NCBI GenBank assembly: GCA_002154655.1
Contig: NGUZ01000002.1
Location: forward strand, 1 to 64,000
Source of the DNA: Corynebacterium kefirresidentii
Lineage (GTDB): Bacteria; Actinomycetota; Actinomycetes; Mycobacteriales; Mycobacteriaceae
Direction: 5' to 3'
Length of the DNA stretch: 64,000 nucleotides
How positions within the stretch are numbered: position 1 is the stretch's first letter; each line of letters opens with the position of its first letter. The position numbers and the translations under genes were made by a program. Shown here piece after piece: positions 15,861-25,734 of this stretch. The notes under the pieces were generated by a model. It saw nothing but the letters and a program-made list of their open reading frames with translations. It was not told the DNA's origin and made no database searches.

Positions 15861-16397
15861 ATGTCTCGAGTCGGTCTAGCACCAATCGCCGTACCAAACG
15901 GCGTCGAAATCAAGATCAACGGCCAAGACGTTGAGGTTAAGGGCCCAAAGGGTACCCAGAGCGTTAACGTTCCAGAGCCTATCGCCATCAACTTGGAAGA
16001 CGGCGTACTGTCCGTCTCCCGCCCTGATGACCACCGCAAGAACCGTGCTCTGCACGGTCTGTCCCGCTCCCTGCTGAACAACGCTGTTATCGGCGTGACC
16101 GAGGGCTACACCATCAAGATGGAAATCTTCGGTGTCGGCTACCGTGTCCAGCAGAAGGGCAAGGACCTGGAATTCAGCCTGGGCTACTCCCACCCGATCC
16201 TCATCGAGGCTCCGGAGGGAATTACCTTCGCAGTGGACGGCGCAACCAAGCTGTCCATTACCGGTATTGACAAGCAACTAGTCGGACAGATCGCCGCTAA
16301 TATCCGTCGTCTGCGTAAGGACGATCCTTATAAGGGCAAGGGTATTCGCTACGAAGGCGAGCAGATCCGTCGCAAGGTCGGAAAGACGGGTAAGTAA
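15861..16397 (+). CDS. rplF: 50S ribosomal protein L6
   Basis: 178 residues, normal for L6, with two L6 repeats and the C-terminal signature [14 protein letters not shown]6 sits near the factor-binding site of the large subunit. GGGAGG precedes the ATG. It follows rpsH by 15 bp and precedes rplR by 3 bp. Confidence 0.97.
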   Translation: MSRVGLAPIAVPNGVEIKINGQDVEVKGPKGTQSVNVPEPIAINLEDGVLSVSRPDDHRKNRALHGLSRSLLNNAVIGVTEGYTIKMEIFGVGYRVQQKGKDLEFSLGYSHPILIEAPEGITFAVDGATKLSITGIDKQLVGQIAANIRRLRKDDPYKGKGIRYEGEQIRRKVGKTGK

Positions 16398-16400
16398 GCA

Positions 16401-16802
16401 ATGGCAAACACTGAAAACACCAAGCGCACTCCAGTCGGCAAGGACATCTCCTCCCGTCGTCGCGAAGCACGCGCACGCCGTCACTTCCGTATCCGTAAGA
16501 CCCTGCGCGGCACCCCTGAGGCACCGCGCCTGGTTCTTCACCGCTCCTCTCGTCACATGCACGTCCAGGTCATCGATGACCTGGCAGGTCACACCCTGGT
16601 CTCCGCATCCTCCATGGAGGCGGACGTTCGTGCACTCGAGGGCGATAAGAAGGCCAAGGCTGCCAAGGTAGGCGAGCTGGTTGCCGAGCGCGCAAAGGCC
16701 GCTGGCATCGAGCACGTCGTATTTGACCGCGCAGGCTACAAGTACCACGGCCGCGTCGCTGCGCTGGCTGACGCCGCACGTGAAGGTGGTCTGAAGTTCT
16801 AA
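16401..16802 (+). CDS. rplR: 50S ribosomal protein L18
   Basis: 133 residues with the basic N-terminal arm ([18 protein letters not shown]) and the C-terminal [26 protein letters not shown] typical of L18, which binds 5S rRNA with L5 and L25. Second-position codons and length fit the family. Confidence 0.97.
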   Translation: MANTENTKRTPVGKDISSRRREARARRHFRIRKTLRGTPEAPRLVLHRSSRHMHVQVIDDLAGHTLVSASSMEADVRALEGDKKAKAAKVGELVAERAKAAGIEHVVFDRAGYKYHGRVAALADAAREGGLKF

Positions 16803-16842
16803 TGATCATCGTCAACGGAAACATCAACGGAAGGAACGCCTA

Positions 16843-17466
16843 ATGTCGGACCGTGAACAGCGTGACGGCGGACGCTCCGCCGAGAACAACAAGAACAACC
16901 GCGGTGGCAACGGCCGCCGCAACGATCGTCGTAACCACCAGGACAACGAGCGCGATAAGTACATCGAGCGCGTTGTGACCATCAACCGCGTCTCCAAGAC
17001 CGTTAAGGGTGGCCGCAACATGTCCTTCACCGCTCTCGTCGTCGTTGGTGACGGCCAGGGTCAGGTTGGCGTTGGCTACGGCAAGGCCAAGGAAGTCCCG
17101 GCCGCAATCCAGAAGGGTGCTGAAGAGGCTCGCAAGAACTTCTTCCGCGTTCCGATGATTGCCGGCACCATCACCCACCCGGTTGAGGGTCGCGACGCAG
17201 CTGGCATCGTTATGATGAAGCCTGCCGCACCTGGTACCGGTGTTATCGCCGGTGGTGCTGCTCGTCCAGTGCTTGAATGCGCTGGCGTGCAGGACATCCT
17301 GTCGAAGTCCCTGGGCTCCGACAATGCACTCAACGTCGTCCGCGCTACCGTGGACGGCCTCAAGCAGCTGGTCCGCCCTGAAGAGGTTGCCGCACGTCGT
17401 GGCAAGTCCATCGAAGAGGTCACCCCGGCCCGTATGCTGCGCAAGCGCGCAGGTCAGGAGGCATAA
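16843..17466 (+). CDS. rpsE: 30S ribosomal protein S5
   Basis: 207 residues. The core has the S5 signatures [17 protein letters not shown] and [15 protein letters not shown]. The first about 40 residues are an Arg/Asn/Gly-rich extension usual in actinobacteria. S5 helps decoding accuracy on the small subunit. SD AAGGAA lies upstream. Confidence 0.97.
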   Translation: MSDREQRDGGRSAENNKNNRGGNGRRNDRRNHQDNERDKYIERVVTINRVSKTVKGGRNMSFTALVVVGDGQGQVGVGYGKAKEVPAAIQKGAEEARKNFFRVPMIAGTITHPVEGRDAAGIVMMKPAAPGTGVIAGGAARPVLECAGVQDILSKSLGSDNALNVVRATVDGLKQLVRPEEVAARRGKSIEEVTPARMLRKRAGQEA

Positions 17467-17469
17467 GCA

Positions 17470-17655
17470 ATGGCTCTGAAGATTACACAGGTAAAGGGCC
17501 TGGTGGGCACCAAGCCGAACCACCGCAAGAACATTGAGGCCCTCGGCCTCAAGCGCATCGGTCAGTCCGTAGTTAAGCAGGACACCCCGATCGTTCGCGG
17601 TATGGTTCACAAGGTTCGCCACCTGGTCACCGTCGAAGAAGTGGCAGGGGAGTAA
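17470..17655 (+). CDS. rpmD: 50S ribosomal protein L30
   Basis: 61 residues, full length for L30, with the signature [19 protein letters not shown]. It follows rpsE by three bases and precedes rplO by three bases. A peripheral large-subunit protein. Confidence 0.96.
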   Translation: MALKITQVKGLVGTKPNHRKNIEALGLKRIGQSVVKQDTPIVRGMVHKVRHLVTVEEVAGE

Positions 17656-17658
17656 ACC

Positions 17659-18105
17659 ATGGCTGATATCATCAAGCTGCACGACCTGCGCCCAACCGCA
17701 GGAGCAAATAAGCCTAAGACCCGCGTTGGCCGCGGTGAGGCATCCAAGGGTAAGACCGCTGGTCGCGGTACCAAGGGCACCGGTGCTCGTAAGCAGGTTT
17801 CCGCTGCTTTCGAGGGTGGCCAGATGCCGATCCACATGCGTCTGCCTAAGTTGAAGGGCTTTAAGAACCCGAACCACGTTGAGTACCAGGTAGTTAACGT
17901 TGCTGACCTGGCTGAGAAGTTCGCAGATGGCGGCGACATCACCGTTGCTGACATCGCAGCTGCTGGCCTGGTCCGCGCTAATAAGCCGGTCAAGGTTCTG
18001 GGCAACGGCGACATCAACGTTAAGTTGAACGTCACCGCTGACAAGTTCTCCAAGTCTGCTGTTGAGAAGATCGAGGCTGCTGGCGGTTCCGCCAACACCA
18101 AGTAA
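17659..18105 (+). CDS. rplO: 50S ribosomal protein L15
   Basis: 148 residues beginning [20 protein letters not shown], with the Gly/Arg/Lys-rich loop ([17 protein letters not shown]) and [19 protein letters not shown]15 is a late-assembly 23S-binding protein. It ends the operon at a strong terminator, whereas in E. coli secY follows directly; here a 4-kb insertion with lipid genes separates them. Confidence 0.97.
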   Translation: MADIIKLHDLRPTAGANKPKTRVGRGEASKGKTAGRGTKGTGARKQVSAAFEGGQMPIHMRLPKLKGFKNPNHVEYQVVNVADLAEKFADGGDITVADIAAAGLVRANKPVKVLGNGDINVKLNVTADKFSKSAVEKIEAAGGSANTK

Positions 18106-18124
18106 TCTCCTCTAGGTAGATTTC

Positions 18125-18162
18125 ATCCCCCTCTCCGCGCAAGCGGGGCAGGGGGATTTTTC
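18125..18162 (+). terminator. Terminator after rplO
   Basis: ATCCCCC...GCGC loop region...GGGGGAT (arms 18125-18131 and 18150-18157, extended inward by CCGC/GCGG) followed by TTTTTC. Confidence 0.88.
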
Positions 18163-18242
18163 TGCTGTTTTGAGAGAATCGGGCGGGCGCTGGCATGGAA
18201 TCTGGTTGCTTAGCCTATCCCAGCAATTGGCGTTGGAAATGG

Positions 18243-18269
18243 TTGACAGGAAACCTTTATTGATAAATT
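18243..18269 (+). promoter_or_regulatory. Possible promoter of the secreted 162-residue protein
   Basis: A consensus -35 TTGACA (18243-18248) is followed after 15 bp by TAAATT (18264-18269, TANNNT). The spacing is short, so the exact -10 is uncertain. Confidence 0.35.
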
Positions 18270-18350
18270 AGGTTCACGGTATAGCCATTTATATTCACGA
18301 CTGTTAGACTAATCCTTAGTTGAAAATCATCCAACGTTAAGGAGACTCTT

Positions 18351-18839
18351 ATGTCGTCTATTTCTTCCCTGCTCGCTACTGCCATCGCAGCCGTCATGCC
18401 GTTCGCTGGTTCCACCGGCCCTGTTGATGCCCAAGACCAGCTCTCCCAGCCGGAGCCTGCTGAGACCGCACAGACCGCGCCGGCGGAGGCTGGAGATCAG
18501 ACTCCTCAAGACCAGCAGCCGGGTGCACATGCTGAAAAGGGCCGTATCACCGGCGACAAGGACGATGTCATCAATGGTGCCGCAGAGGGTTCTGAAGAGG
18601 TTGACCCTGGCTTTAACGGTGGCAACCTACACAGCGGCAAGCTCGCCGTACAGCGCGAGTTGGCCCTGGCTACCCAAGAGGCCGGCCACGAGTTCATGAA
18701 CATTGAGTTCAAGGATGACCACTCTGCCCACCTGACCTTCCCGGAGACCTATAATCCGGATAAGGATGAGGCGGCCGTCCAGCGTGTCATGGATGCGCTG
18801 AAGATTAACGGCTATGACAACATCACCGCTGCATACTAA
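18351..18839 (+). CDS. Small secreted acidic protein, function unknown
   Basis: 162 residues. A hydrophobic N-terminus (SLLATAIAAVMPFAG) looks like a signal peptide, though it lacks basic residues before the core. Next comes a Gln/Glu/Pro/Ala-rich linker to about residue 60, then a compact acidic C-terminal domain (HEFMNIEFKDDHSAHLTFPETY; VQRVMDALKINGYDNITAAY). AAGGAG stands just before the ATG. It is a single-gene unit with its own terminator, convergent to the lipid operon. I do not recognise a family. Extracytoplasmic location is likely. Confidence 0.6.
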   Translation: MSSISSLLATAIAAVMPFAGSTGPVDAQDQLSQPEPAETAQTAPAEAGDQTPQDQQPGAHAEKGRITGDKDDVINGAAEGSEEVDPGFNGGNLHSGKLAVQRELALATQEAGHEFMNIEFKDDHSAHLTFPETYNPDKDEAAVQRVMDALKINGYDNITAAY

Positions 18840-18866
18840 AGCGCTAACGTCCCAGTTTAGGGCATA

Positions 18867-18909
18867 AGAAAAGGGTGGACGCTCGTGGAGGGCGTGCCAC
18901 CCTTTCATG
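18867..18909. terminator. Bidirectional terminator between convergent genes
   Basis: AAAGGGTGG (18870-18878) pairs with CCACCCTTT (18897-18905), with an inner CGC/GCG pairing. A-rich sequence on the left reads as a T tract on the minus strand; TTT follows on the plus strand. It can end both the secreted-protein gene and the tmsB-tmsA transcript. Confidence 0.8.
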
Positions 18910-18950
18910 TGTTTTCCACACCAGCTTAGGTGAAGCGCGGTGGAGAAGGA

Positions 18951-20453
18951 TTAGGCCTCGTCTACGGTCTTTTCGTACAGGCCAGGGAAGCGGTCATCCG
19001 GATCGGTGACTGCCTTAATGGCGGCGGGAAGGTTGCCGCCGTAGAGTTCTTCGAATTTTTCCCGGGAATAGAAGGCTTCGGAGTACAGGGACTTGTGTCC
19101 GCCAAGCTCGTTGACCTTGGATTCAATGACGCGGTTGAAAGCACCATTATTCGGGGCAGAGGGGTCGACGTGGTCGCCTTCCACGCCGGACCAGAAGCCG
19201 ACGTTGACCCACGTTTGTCCTGGGTGAAGCGGGTAGAGCGGCCATGGGTCCGTGGAGTGGGAGGCGATGTCGCCGGTACCTACAAGTTCGTCCACGCCAT
19301 CACGCAAGCGAATGGGGCACAGCCAGACCGGTTGTATATCCGAGGCATTAAAGAACCAGTGGAGGAACTCCGGCAGGTTCTCTGGGGTTACCTCGATATC
19401 CTGTACCACGCGCTCTGCGCGCGGCTTGCCGTGTGGCTTTTTGATGAAGTTATATTCCAGCTCGTATTTGCGGTCGAGGCGGACCAATTTCCAATAAAAA
19501 GAACTGCGGCGCAACTCGCGGGGCCACACCTTGCGCACCTTGGGGTTCTGGGCGCCGAAAGCGCGCGAGCACCAGAACCAGTCGGTATCCCAGCGCCAGA
19601 TATAGTCGCGGATGGTGAGGCGATCGCGGCGGATCCCAGAGTCGTGCTGGAGGCTGCGGTAATAGATCTTTTCCCGCGTGTAATCGGAGGTCGGACCTTC
19701 CTCGTCGGTAAAGCGGGCAAAAACGAGGTAGGACTCGTCCTCCGAAAAGACCACGCCGTCGAGCCCGTGGACGGGCTCGCCGCGGTGGGTGTGGGTAGAG
19801 GAGACGTCGGCAAGCACGCGGCTTGCCTCCTCCACGGTGTGGAAACGCTCCTCGCGCAGCTCCACATAGGCGGGCACGGGCTCCAGCTCAATCTTTAGAC
19901 GCACCGCATAGCCCAGCGAGCCGTAGGAATTGGGGAAGAGACGGAAGAGATCGACGTTTTCTTCGCGGGAGCAGGTGAGAATCTCGCCGGTGCCGGTGAG
20001 TACATCCATCTCTATTACGGATTCGTGCGGGAGGCCATTGCGGAAGCTGGTGGATTCCACACCCATTCCAGTAACAGCGCCGCCCAAGGTAATGGTCTTC
20101 AGCTGTGGCACAACAAATGGCATCAGGCCATGGGGAAGGGTGGCATCGACGAGGTCCTCATAGGTGCACATGCCTTGCACCTCGGCCGTGCGAGCAACCG
20201 GATCGACCTCGATGACGCCGCCCAGGCCGGATACGTCTAGGCCCTCTTGCTCCTCGCTGCGGCTGCGGAAAAGATTAGAAGTTTTCTTGGCTAGGCGCAC
20301 GCGCCTTCCGGCCGGTACGGCACGGAAGCTGGCGAGCAGCTTGTCGACGCCCTCCTGGTGCGCCGCCCACCCCACCGGCTCAATGGGCATGGCATCTACC
20401 GGGCGTGGTTGAGCGGAGGCAACGCGTTCGCGCAGATTATCAATGAGAGTCAT
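18951..20453 (-). CDS. tmsA: FAD-binding oxidoreductase, probable 10-methylene-acyl reductase of tuberculostearic acid synthesis (TmsA/BfaA-like)
   Basis: A 500-residue flavoprotein of the vanillyl-alcohol-oxidase (FAD_binding_4) fold. The FAD domain is visible as VIEVDPVARTAEVQGMCTYEDL, then VPQLKTITLGGAVTGMGVES, then HESVIEMDVLTGTGEI. It lies 11 bp after a cyclopropane-synthase-like methyltransferase, with AGGAGG at its start. In mycobacteria this pair makes 10-methylstearic acid from oleoyl-phospholipid: the methyltransferase adds the methylene carbon and this enzyme reduces it with NADPH. The role is inferred from family and pairing. A DprE1- or DWARF1-like oxidoreductase of other function is the alternative. 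Confidence 0.75.
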   Translation of the reverse strand: MTLIDNLRERVASAQPRPVDAMPIEPVGWAAHQEGVDKLLASFRAVPAGRRVRLAKKTSNLFRSRSEEQEGLDVSGLGGVIEVDPVARTAEVQGMCTYEDLVDATLPHGLMPFVVPQLKTITLGGAVTGMGVESTSFRNGLPHESVIEMDVLTGTGEILTCSREENVDLFRLFPNSYGSLGYAVRLKIELEPVPAYVELREERFHTVEEASRVLADVSSTHTHRGEPVHGLDGVVFSEDESYLVFARFTDEEGPTSDYTREKIYYRSLQHDSGIRRDRLTIRDYIWRWDTDWFWCSRAFGAQNPKVRKVWPRELRRSSFYWKLVRLDRKYELEYNFIKKPHGKPRAERVVQDIEVTPENLPEFLHWFFNASDIQPVWLCPIRLRDGVDELVGTGDIASHSTDPWPLYPLHPGQTWVNVGFWSGVEGDHVDPSAPNNGAFNRVIESKVNELGGHKSLYSEAFYSREKFEELYGGNLPAAIKAVTDPDDRFPGLYEKTVDEA

Positions 20454-20464
20454 GGCAAGCCTCC

Positions 20465-21772
20465 TTAAAAGCGGCTATCTTCCCACCACCGGCGCTCAGG
20501 CACGCCGGCGCGGGAGCCGGCCTCGCCCAGCTTGACGCCGAGGAAGTGGTACAGGTTGATGATATTGCGCTCAAATCCCCACTCTGAACCGGCCATATAA
20601 ATGCCGTAGAGGCGGGCAGTAGGCAGTCCCACGGTGGCGCAGGCCTCGTCCCAATTTTCCTTCAGGTTCTCGCACCAATCGTGCAGCGTACGCATGTAGT
20701 CAAAGCGCAGTGACTCGGTGTGGATGACCTCAAAGCCGTTGTCCTGCATGGCCTTGGTGACGTTGCCGGAACCGGTGAGCTCGCCGTCGGGGAAGATATA
20801 GCGGTCAATGAAGCCGCCCTTAGGCGTCTTGTGGTTATCCGGGTAGGTGATGTTGTGGTTGAGCATCAGGCCGCCCACCTTCAACTTGCCATGGAGGAAC
20901 TTGAAGAAGTCATCATAATTTTTTACACCGATGTGCTCGATAATTCCGATGGCGGAGATAGCATCGAAGCCCTCTTCGGTGATATCGCGGTAGTCCATGA
21001 AGCGTACTTCCGCTAAGTCTTGGAGGCCTTCCTCCTCAATCTTGCGCTGGCCCCACTCGGCCTGTTCCTTGGATAGGGTGACGCCAATGGACTTCACGCC
21101 GCGGCGCGCCGCGTAGCGCACCATGCCGCCCCAGCCACAGCCCACGTCCAAGTGGCGGTCGCCCTCCTGGAGGCGCAGCTTGTCGAAGATGAGGCGGTAC
21201 TTATTCTCCTGTGCTTCCTCCAAGGTGGCGTCTGGGGAGGGGTAGTAGGCGCAGGTATAGGTCATCGAATCGCCCAAGAAGAGCTCATAAAAGTCATTGC
21301 CCACGTCATAGTGATCAGAAATGACATCCGCATCGCGTTGCTTGGAGTGCTTAGACAGGCCATCATGCACCTTGCGGCGCAACCAGGAGGCTCGCTCTAC
21401 CTCTGGCACCGGCTGGATTTGGAAGGCACCCATCGACGCTAGGGAACGGATAACACGTGCCAGCGTTTTTGCATCCGGCTTGTGGAATTTGTCGTACATG
21501 GCATGCAGGGCGTCAAAAATTCCATAGGGATGGGCGGGGTGATCGCCGTACACCGTGATGCCGTCCGTGACATAAGCGCGAGCAAATCCCACGTCGCCGG
21601 GGTGGGTAGCAATAAAAGAAAGGCCCTCGAGGCTATTGATAGTTACCTTGTACTGGGCATCCGCGGGTCCGGTTGCGGACCCATCGAAGGCTTCCCAGCG
21701 GAAGGGATTGGGGCTAGGGACAAAAACGTCGATGATCTCAGCTACGGTCATCGGCGTGAATTTCTTTTTCAT
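20465..21772 (-). CDS. tmsB: SAM-dependent fatty-acyl-phospholipid methyltransferase (cyclopropane synthase family, TmsB/BfaB-like)
   Basis: 435 residues from the ATG at 21772, chosen for the GAAAGAAG before it over an upstream in-frame ATG. The Mycolic_acid_cyclopropane-synthase domain starts near residue 150. SAM motif I is LDVGCGWGGMVRYA; YTCAYYPSPDATLEEAQ and GIIEHIGVKNY are family signatures. The N-terminal 140 residues form the lipid-binding region seen in CFA synthases. Paired with the flavoprotein, it should methylate the C9-C10 double bond of oleoyl lipids at C10. A plain cyclopropane-fatty-acid synthase is the alternative. Confidence 0.78.
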   Translation of the reverse strand: MKKKFTPMTVAEIIDVFVPSPNPFRWEAFDGSATGPADAQYKVTINSLEGLSFIATHPGDVGFARAYVTDGITVYGDHPAHPYGIFDALHAMYDKFHKPDAKTLARVIRSLASMGAFQIQPVPEVERASWLRRKVHDGLSKHSKQRDADVISDHYDVGNDFYELFLGDSMTYTCAYYPSPDATLEEAQENKYRLIFDKLRLQEGDRHLDVGCGWGGMVRYAARRGVKSIGVTLSKEQAEWGQRKIEEEGLQDLAEVRFMDYRDITEEGFDAISAIGIIEHIGVKNYDDFFKFLHGKLKVGGLMLNHNITYPDNHKTPKGGFIDRYIFPDGELTGSGNVTKAMQDNGFEVIHTESLRFDYMRTLHDWCENLKENWDEACATVGLPTARLYGIYMAGSEWGFERNIINLYHFLGVKLGEAGSRAGVPERRWWEDSRF

Positions 21773-21844
21773 AAGTACTTCTTTCGAAAATAGTTGGTTC
21801 ACACCAATAACGGCCTCGTGGCACATGGGGCTGTGAGGTCGGAG

Positions 21845-21878
21845 ACTTTACTAGGGGATTGCATGTGTGCAATACCCC
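21845..21878 (-). promoter_or_regulatory. Putative tmsB promoter overlapped by a palindromic operator
   Basis: On the minus strand TTGCAC (21872-21867) and TAAAGT (21850-21845) are 16 bp apart, a good -35/-10 pair with a leader of about 65 nt. The -35 box lies inside a 25-bp near-perfect palindrome, GGGGATTGCA-TGTG-TGCAATACCCC (21854-21878, one mismatch per arm). This layout fits a repressor site. Confidence 0.55.
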
Positions 21879-22023
21879 CTCATGGTAAACCCCGTAGGCA
21901 AAACGCGCGAAAGAACAAGCAATGATGGTCACACTATTGGGTATTAATGTGGCTATGGGGGGCAAGGCTGGTAGGGTTGTGGGGTCATAAGTGTTCAACC
22001 GTCCCTGAAAGAAGCCTAAAATT

Positions 22024-22048
22024 CCCCTTAGCTGTCCGGTTTAAGGGG
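22024..22048 (+). other. Hairpin in the secY leader
   Basis: CCCCTTA (22024-22030) pairs perfectly with TAAGGGG (22042-22048). The hairpin sits about 100 bp upstream of secY in a 376-bp gap that otherwise holds the divergent tms promoter and an unassigned secY promoter. No T tract follows, so it is more likely a leader structure than a terminator. Confidence 0.4.
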
Positions 22049-22148
22049 TGCGGTTTCCTAGGGGCAGATGAGTTTCCACCTCCGTGTATGAGCGCGAAAC
22101 CCTCCCTAGATTTCGCGTTCGGCAGCGGTAGGCCAGGAGGATTTTGTA

Positions 22149-23474
22149 GTGTCCGCCATTATCCAGGCTTTTAAGGATGCCGACCTACGTAAGAAGATCA
22201 TCTTCACCATCGTGATGGTCATTGCGTACCGAGTCGGCGCACAGATCCCGTCCCCGGGTGTTGACTATGCGTCAATTGCTGGCCGCTTGCGCCAGCTGAC
22301 CGAGCAGTCCGGAGACCTTTACTCCGTCATTAACCTCTTCTCGGGTGGCGCATTGCTGCAGCTGTCGATCTTCGCCATCGGCATCATGCCGTACATTACG
22401 GCCTCGATTATCGTGCAGCTGTTGACCGTGGTCATTCCCCGCTTCGAGGAATTGAAGAAGGAAGGCCAGTCCGGTCAGGCGAAGATGACCCAGTACACTC
22501 GCTACCTGACCTTGGCGTTGGCGTTGCTACAATCCTCCGGCATCGTCGCACTGGCAGACCGCGAGCAGCTGCTGGGCCAGGGCGTACAGGTCTTGGCAGA
22601 AGACCGTAACTTCTTTACCCTCATCGTCCTGGTAATCACCATGACGTCGGGCGCCGTGCTGGTGATGTGGATGGGCGAGCTCATCACCGAAAAGGGCATT
22701 GGTAACGGTATGTCCCTGCTCATCTTTGCCGGCATTGCTACCCGCCTGCCTACCGATGGCGTGAGCATCATGCAGAACAACGGCGCACTCGTCTTTGCCA
22801 TGGTCGTTGCTGGCTTGGTTGTCCTCGTCGTGGGCATCACCTTCATCGAGCAGGGTCAGCGCCGTATCCCGGTCCAGTACGCCAAGCGCATGGTTGGCCG
22901 CCGTCAGTACGGTGGTTCCTCCACCTACTTGCCGCTGAAGGTCAACCAGGCCGGCGTTATCCCGGTCATCTTTGCCTCCTCCCTTATCTACATGCCGGTG
23001 CTCATTACCCAGATCGTGAACTCTGGCTCCGCCGGTACCCCCGATAACTGGTGGCAGCGCAATGTCATCGCACACCTGCAGGCGCCATCGTCCTGGCAGT
23101 ACATCGTGCTGTACTTCGTGCTGACTATCTTCTTCGCTTATTTCTACGTTTCGGTTCAGTACGATCCGGCAGAGCAGGCGGATAATATGAAGAAGTATGG
23201 TGGCTTCATTCCGGGTATCCGGCCGGGCCGTCCGACCGCGGAGTACCTTGGTTATGTGATGAACCGTCTGCTGTGCGTGGGCGCCCTGTACTTGGCAGTT
23301 ATCGCCATTTTGCCGAATATCCTCTTGGATCTCGGTGTGGGCCGCACTTCTGCCAGCGGTACCTCCGCCTTTGGCGGTACGGCCATCCTGATTATGGTCT
23401 CTGTCGCTTTGACTACGGTCAAGCAGATCGAGTCCCAGCTACTGCAATCCAACTACGAAGGACTACTTAAGTAA
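22149..23474 (+). CDS. secY: Protein translocase subunit SecY
   Basis: 441 residues with ten membrane helices, the channel of the Sec translocon. Signatures seen: [13 protein letters not shown] near the N-terminus, [15 protein letters not shown], and the cytoplasmic loop [24 protein letters not shown]. The start is a GTG with AGGAGG eight to nine bases upstream. Stop and next start overlap as TAATG, coupling secY to adk. The usual secY-adk-map order is kept. Confidence 0.97.
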   Translation: MSAIIQAFKDADLRKKIIFTIVMVIAYRVGAQIPSPGVDYASIAGRLRQLTEQSGDLYSVINLFSGGALLQLSIFAIGIMPYITASIIVQLLTVVIPRFEELKKEGQSGQAKMTQYTRYLTLALALLQSSGIVALADREQLLGQGVQVLAEDRNFFTLIVLVITMTSGAVLVMWMGELITEKGIGNGMSLLIFAGIATRLPTDGVSIMQNNGALVFAMVVAGLVVLVVGITFIEQGQRRIPVQYAKRMVGRRQYGGSSTYLPLKVNQAGVIPVIFASSLIYMPVLITQIVNSGSAGTPDNWWQRNVIAHLQAPSSWQYIVLYFVLTIFFAYFYVSVQYDPAEQADNMKKYGGFIPGIRPGRPTAEYLGYVMNRLLCVGALYLAVIAILPNILLDLGVGRTSASGTSAFGGTAILIMVSVALTTVKQIESQLLQSNYEGLLK

Positions 23475-24019
23475 TGCGTCTTGTACTTCTAGGACCTCCC
23501 GGTGCCGGCAAGGGCACCCAGGCAGCTATCCTCAGCGAGAAGCTAAACGTTCCGCATATCTCCACCGGCGACCTCTTCCGCGCCAATATTGGCGAAGGCA
23601 CTCCGCTGGGCGTGGAAGCAAAGTCTTATATCGATGCAGGCAAGCTGGTACCTACCGACGTCACCGCTCGTATGGTCGAGGATCGCCTCAACCAGGACGA
23701 TGCCAAGAATGGCTTCCTGCTGGACGGTTTCCCTCGTACTACCGAGCAAGCAGACATCCTGGAAGAGCTGCTGTCCAAGAAGGGCGAGAAGCTCGACGGC
23801 GTGCTCAACTTCGAGGTATCTGAGGACGTAGTTGTCGAGCGCATGATGGCTCGCGGCCGCGCCGACGATAACGAGGAAACCATCCGCACCCGTCTCGGTG
23901 TGTACCGTGAGGAGACCTTCCCGCTCATTGAGCACTACGGCGATGCCATTATCCCCATCAAGGCCGAAGGCACCGTGGAGGAGATTAACGCCCGTGCGAT
24001 GGAAGCACTGGGTAAGTAA
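23474..24019 (+). CDS. adk: Adenylate kinase
   Basis: 181 residues with the P-loop [10 protein letters not shown] near residue 7 and DGFPRT for AMP binding. It is the short form without the long LID/zinc insert, as in other actinobacteria. It converts AMP and ATP to two ADP. It overlaps secY by one base and is followed by map after two bases. Confidence 0.97.
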   Translation: MRLVLLGPPGAGKGTQAAILSEKLNVPHISTGDLFRANIGEGTPLGVEAKSYIDAGKLVPTDVTARMVEDRLNQDDAKNGFLLDGFPRTTEQADILEELLSKKGEKLDGVLNFEVSEDVVVERMMARGRADDNEETIRTRLGVYREETFPLIEHYGDAIIPIKAEGTVEEINARAMEALGK

Positions 24020-24021
24020 GC

Positions 24022-24816
24022 ATGGCTTTTCGACGCCGCAGTAAGCGCATCCCCGCCCGTACCCCGGGTGAGCTAGACGCCATGCAGGCCGCCGGCGATA
24101 TCGTCGGCAAGGCACTGCAGGAAGTCCGCGCTGCTGCGGCGTCTGGCGTATCTACCCTCGAATTAGATGCAGTGGCCGAACAGACCATTCGCGATGCCGG
24201 GGCTTATCCCACTTTCAAGGGCTACGAAGGCTTTCCGGGCTCCATTTGCGCTTCCGTTAATGATGTCATCGTCCACGGAATCCCAGACCAGGAAACTGTG
24301 CTCGCCGAAGGTGACCTGGTTTCCATTGATTGTGGTGCCACGCTCGACGGCTGGGTCGGCGATAGCGCATGGTCCTTCGCCGTGGGCAAGCTCGATCCAG
24401 ATGTCGAGGCCCTCAACAAGGCCACCGAGTGGGTCCTTATGGAAGGCATGCAGGCTATGGTTCCGGGCAATCTGCTTACCGATGTCTCTCATGCCTTAGA
24501 GCAAGCCACCCGCCGTGCCGAGGACAAGTTCGGTGTGGAGCTTTTTATCGTCGATGGTTACGGTGGACACGGAATTGGACGCACCATGCATGAGGAACCG
24601 TACCTGGCCAACGAAGGCCGGCCCGGGCGCGGCCCGCTGATTCAGGAAGGTTCCGTACTGGCCATCGAACCCATGCTAACTTTGGGCACAGAGGATTCCG
24701 CCGTCTTAGAGGATGACTGGACGGTCGTTACCCTCGATGGTTCCTTTGCCGCCCACTGGGAGCATACGGTGGCCGCCACCGCCGATGGTCCCCGTATTCT
24801 CACCCGTCGCTACTGA
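24022..24816 (+). CDS. map: Methionine aminopeptidase, type I
   Basis: 264 residues. The metal-binding residues are visible: Asp in [10 protein letters not shown], Asp in VGDSAW, His in [15 protein letters not shown], and Glu in LAIEPML. It removes the initiator Met from nascent proteins. It ends the secY-adk-map transcript; a weak hairpin (TGCCT...AGGCA, 24834-24851) follows, without a clear T run. Confidence 0.96.
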   Translation: MAFRRRSKRIPARTPGELDAMQAAGDIVGKALQEVRAAAASGVSTLELDAVAEQTIRDAGAYPTFKGYEGFPGSICASVNDVIVHGIPDQETVLAEGDLVSIDCGATLDGWVGDSAWSFAVGKLDPDVEALNKATEWVLMEGMQAMVPGNLLTDVSHALEQATRRAEDKFGVELFIVDGYGGHGIGRTMHEEPYLANEGRPGRGPLIQEGSVLAIEPMLTLGTEDSAVLEDDWTVVTLDGSFAAHWEHTVAATADGPRILTRRY

Positions 24817-24869
24817 CACATATTCCCCAATATTGCCTGTTGTACTAGGCAGATACCCCCCGAAAGGTT

Positions 24870-24875
24870 TATACT
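24870..24875 (+). promoter_or_regulatory. -10 element of the L,D-transpeptidase gene, leaderless
   Basis: TATACT ends exactly seven bases before the ATG at 24883, which puts +1 on the A of the start codon. The nearest purine-rich stretch, GAAAGG, is 15 bases upstream and too far to be a normal SD. No good -35 box is seen. Confidence 0.55.
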
Positions 24876-24882
24876 CACAGCC

Positions 24883-25734
24883 ATGTCTAAATTTAGCTTC
24901 CGCAAGTTCCGTGCCACGGTCGCAGCGCCCGCAGTCGCTAGCGTGATGGCCTTGAGCGCCACCGTTGCGGCTCCTGCCGCTACTGCCCAGGAGGTTCCTA
25001 ACCTGGATCAGCTCAGCTCCAAGGCAAACTCTGACCTCGCACAGCTCTCTTCTCAGTCCGGCCTAGATAAGCTCACCGCTGATGCAAAGGCACAGCTGGA
25101 TAATTTCTACGGCCAGACCCGCGAGCAGGCGTGGAACACCCGCAACCAGATTTTGGACCAGGCGGAGAAGTTCTCTCCTGAGCTGGCTCCTAGCGTTCAG
25201 ACTGCAGTGGACGGCGCCGTTGAATTCCTCTTCCCAGGCCTGATTGCTCAGAAGAATGAGGAGGCACGCAAAGCTCGTGAGGCTGCGGCCCGCGCTAATG
25301 CCGAGCGCGTTGCCGCTGAGAAGGCTCGCTCCGAGGCTGCCGCACGCAAGGCGGAAGCACAGCGCCGCGCTAACGAGTTTGACCGTGGTCCGTGCCCTGC
25401 GGACGCCAAGGTGTGTGTTGACTTGAACGGTCGCCGCACCTGGCTGCAGGACGGCGGCAAGGTCTCCTATGTTTCTCCGGCCATGTCGGCTGGCATGCGT
25501 GGTCAGGAAACCCCACGCGGCACCTTCCACGTCACCCGCAAGGTAGAGCACGAAATCTCCCGCGAGTTCAATAACGCGCCGATGCCGTACTCCATCTACT
25601 TCACCAATAATGGCCACGCCTTCCACTTGGATGACCCGGCCGTTGACTCCAATGGTTGCGTACACCTGCCGCCGGACGCTGCAAAGCGCTACTGGGATAA
25701 CGTGCAGGTCGGCGATAAGGTATTCATTTACTAA
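24883..25734 (+). CDS. Secreted L,D-transpeptidase (YkuD family)
   Basis: 283 residues: signal peptide (SKFSFRKFR, hydrophobic core, ATAQ near residue 36), an Ala/Glu/Arg-rich helical spacer of about 130 residues, then a YkuD domain. The catalytic motif is HAFHLDDPAVDSNGCVHLP with Cys259. These enzymes make 3-3 cross-links in peptidoglycan or attach proteins to it. The spacer has strong coiled-coil character (residues about 120-165). Expression appears to start from a leaderless promoter separate from map. Confidence 0.88.
   Translation: MSKFSFRKFRATVAAPAVASVMALSATVAAPAATAQEVPNLDQLSSKANSDLAQLSSQSGLDKLTADAKAQLDNFYGQTREQAWNTRNQILDQAEKFSPELAPSVQTAVDGAVEFLFPGLIAQKNEEARKAREAAARANAERVAAEKARSEAAARKAEAQRRANEFDRGPCPADAKVCVDLNGRRTWLQDGGKVSYVSPAMSAGMRGQETPRGTFHVTRKVEHEISREFNNAPMPYSIYFTNNGHAFHLDDPAVDSNGCVHLPPDAAKRYWDNVQVGDKVFIY

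Noticed and set aside
18302..18318. GTTAGACTAATCC as a second DtxR box before the secreted 162-residue protein
   Set aside because: Only about half of the 19-bp consensus is matched and one arm is absent.
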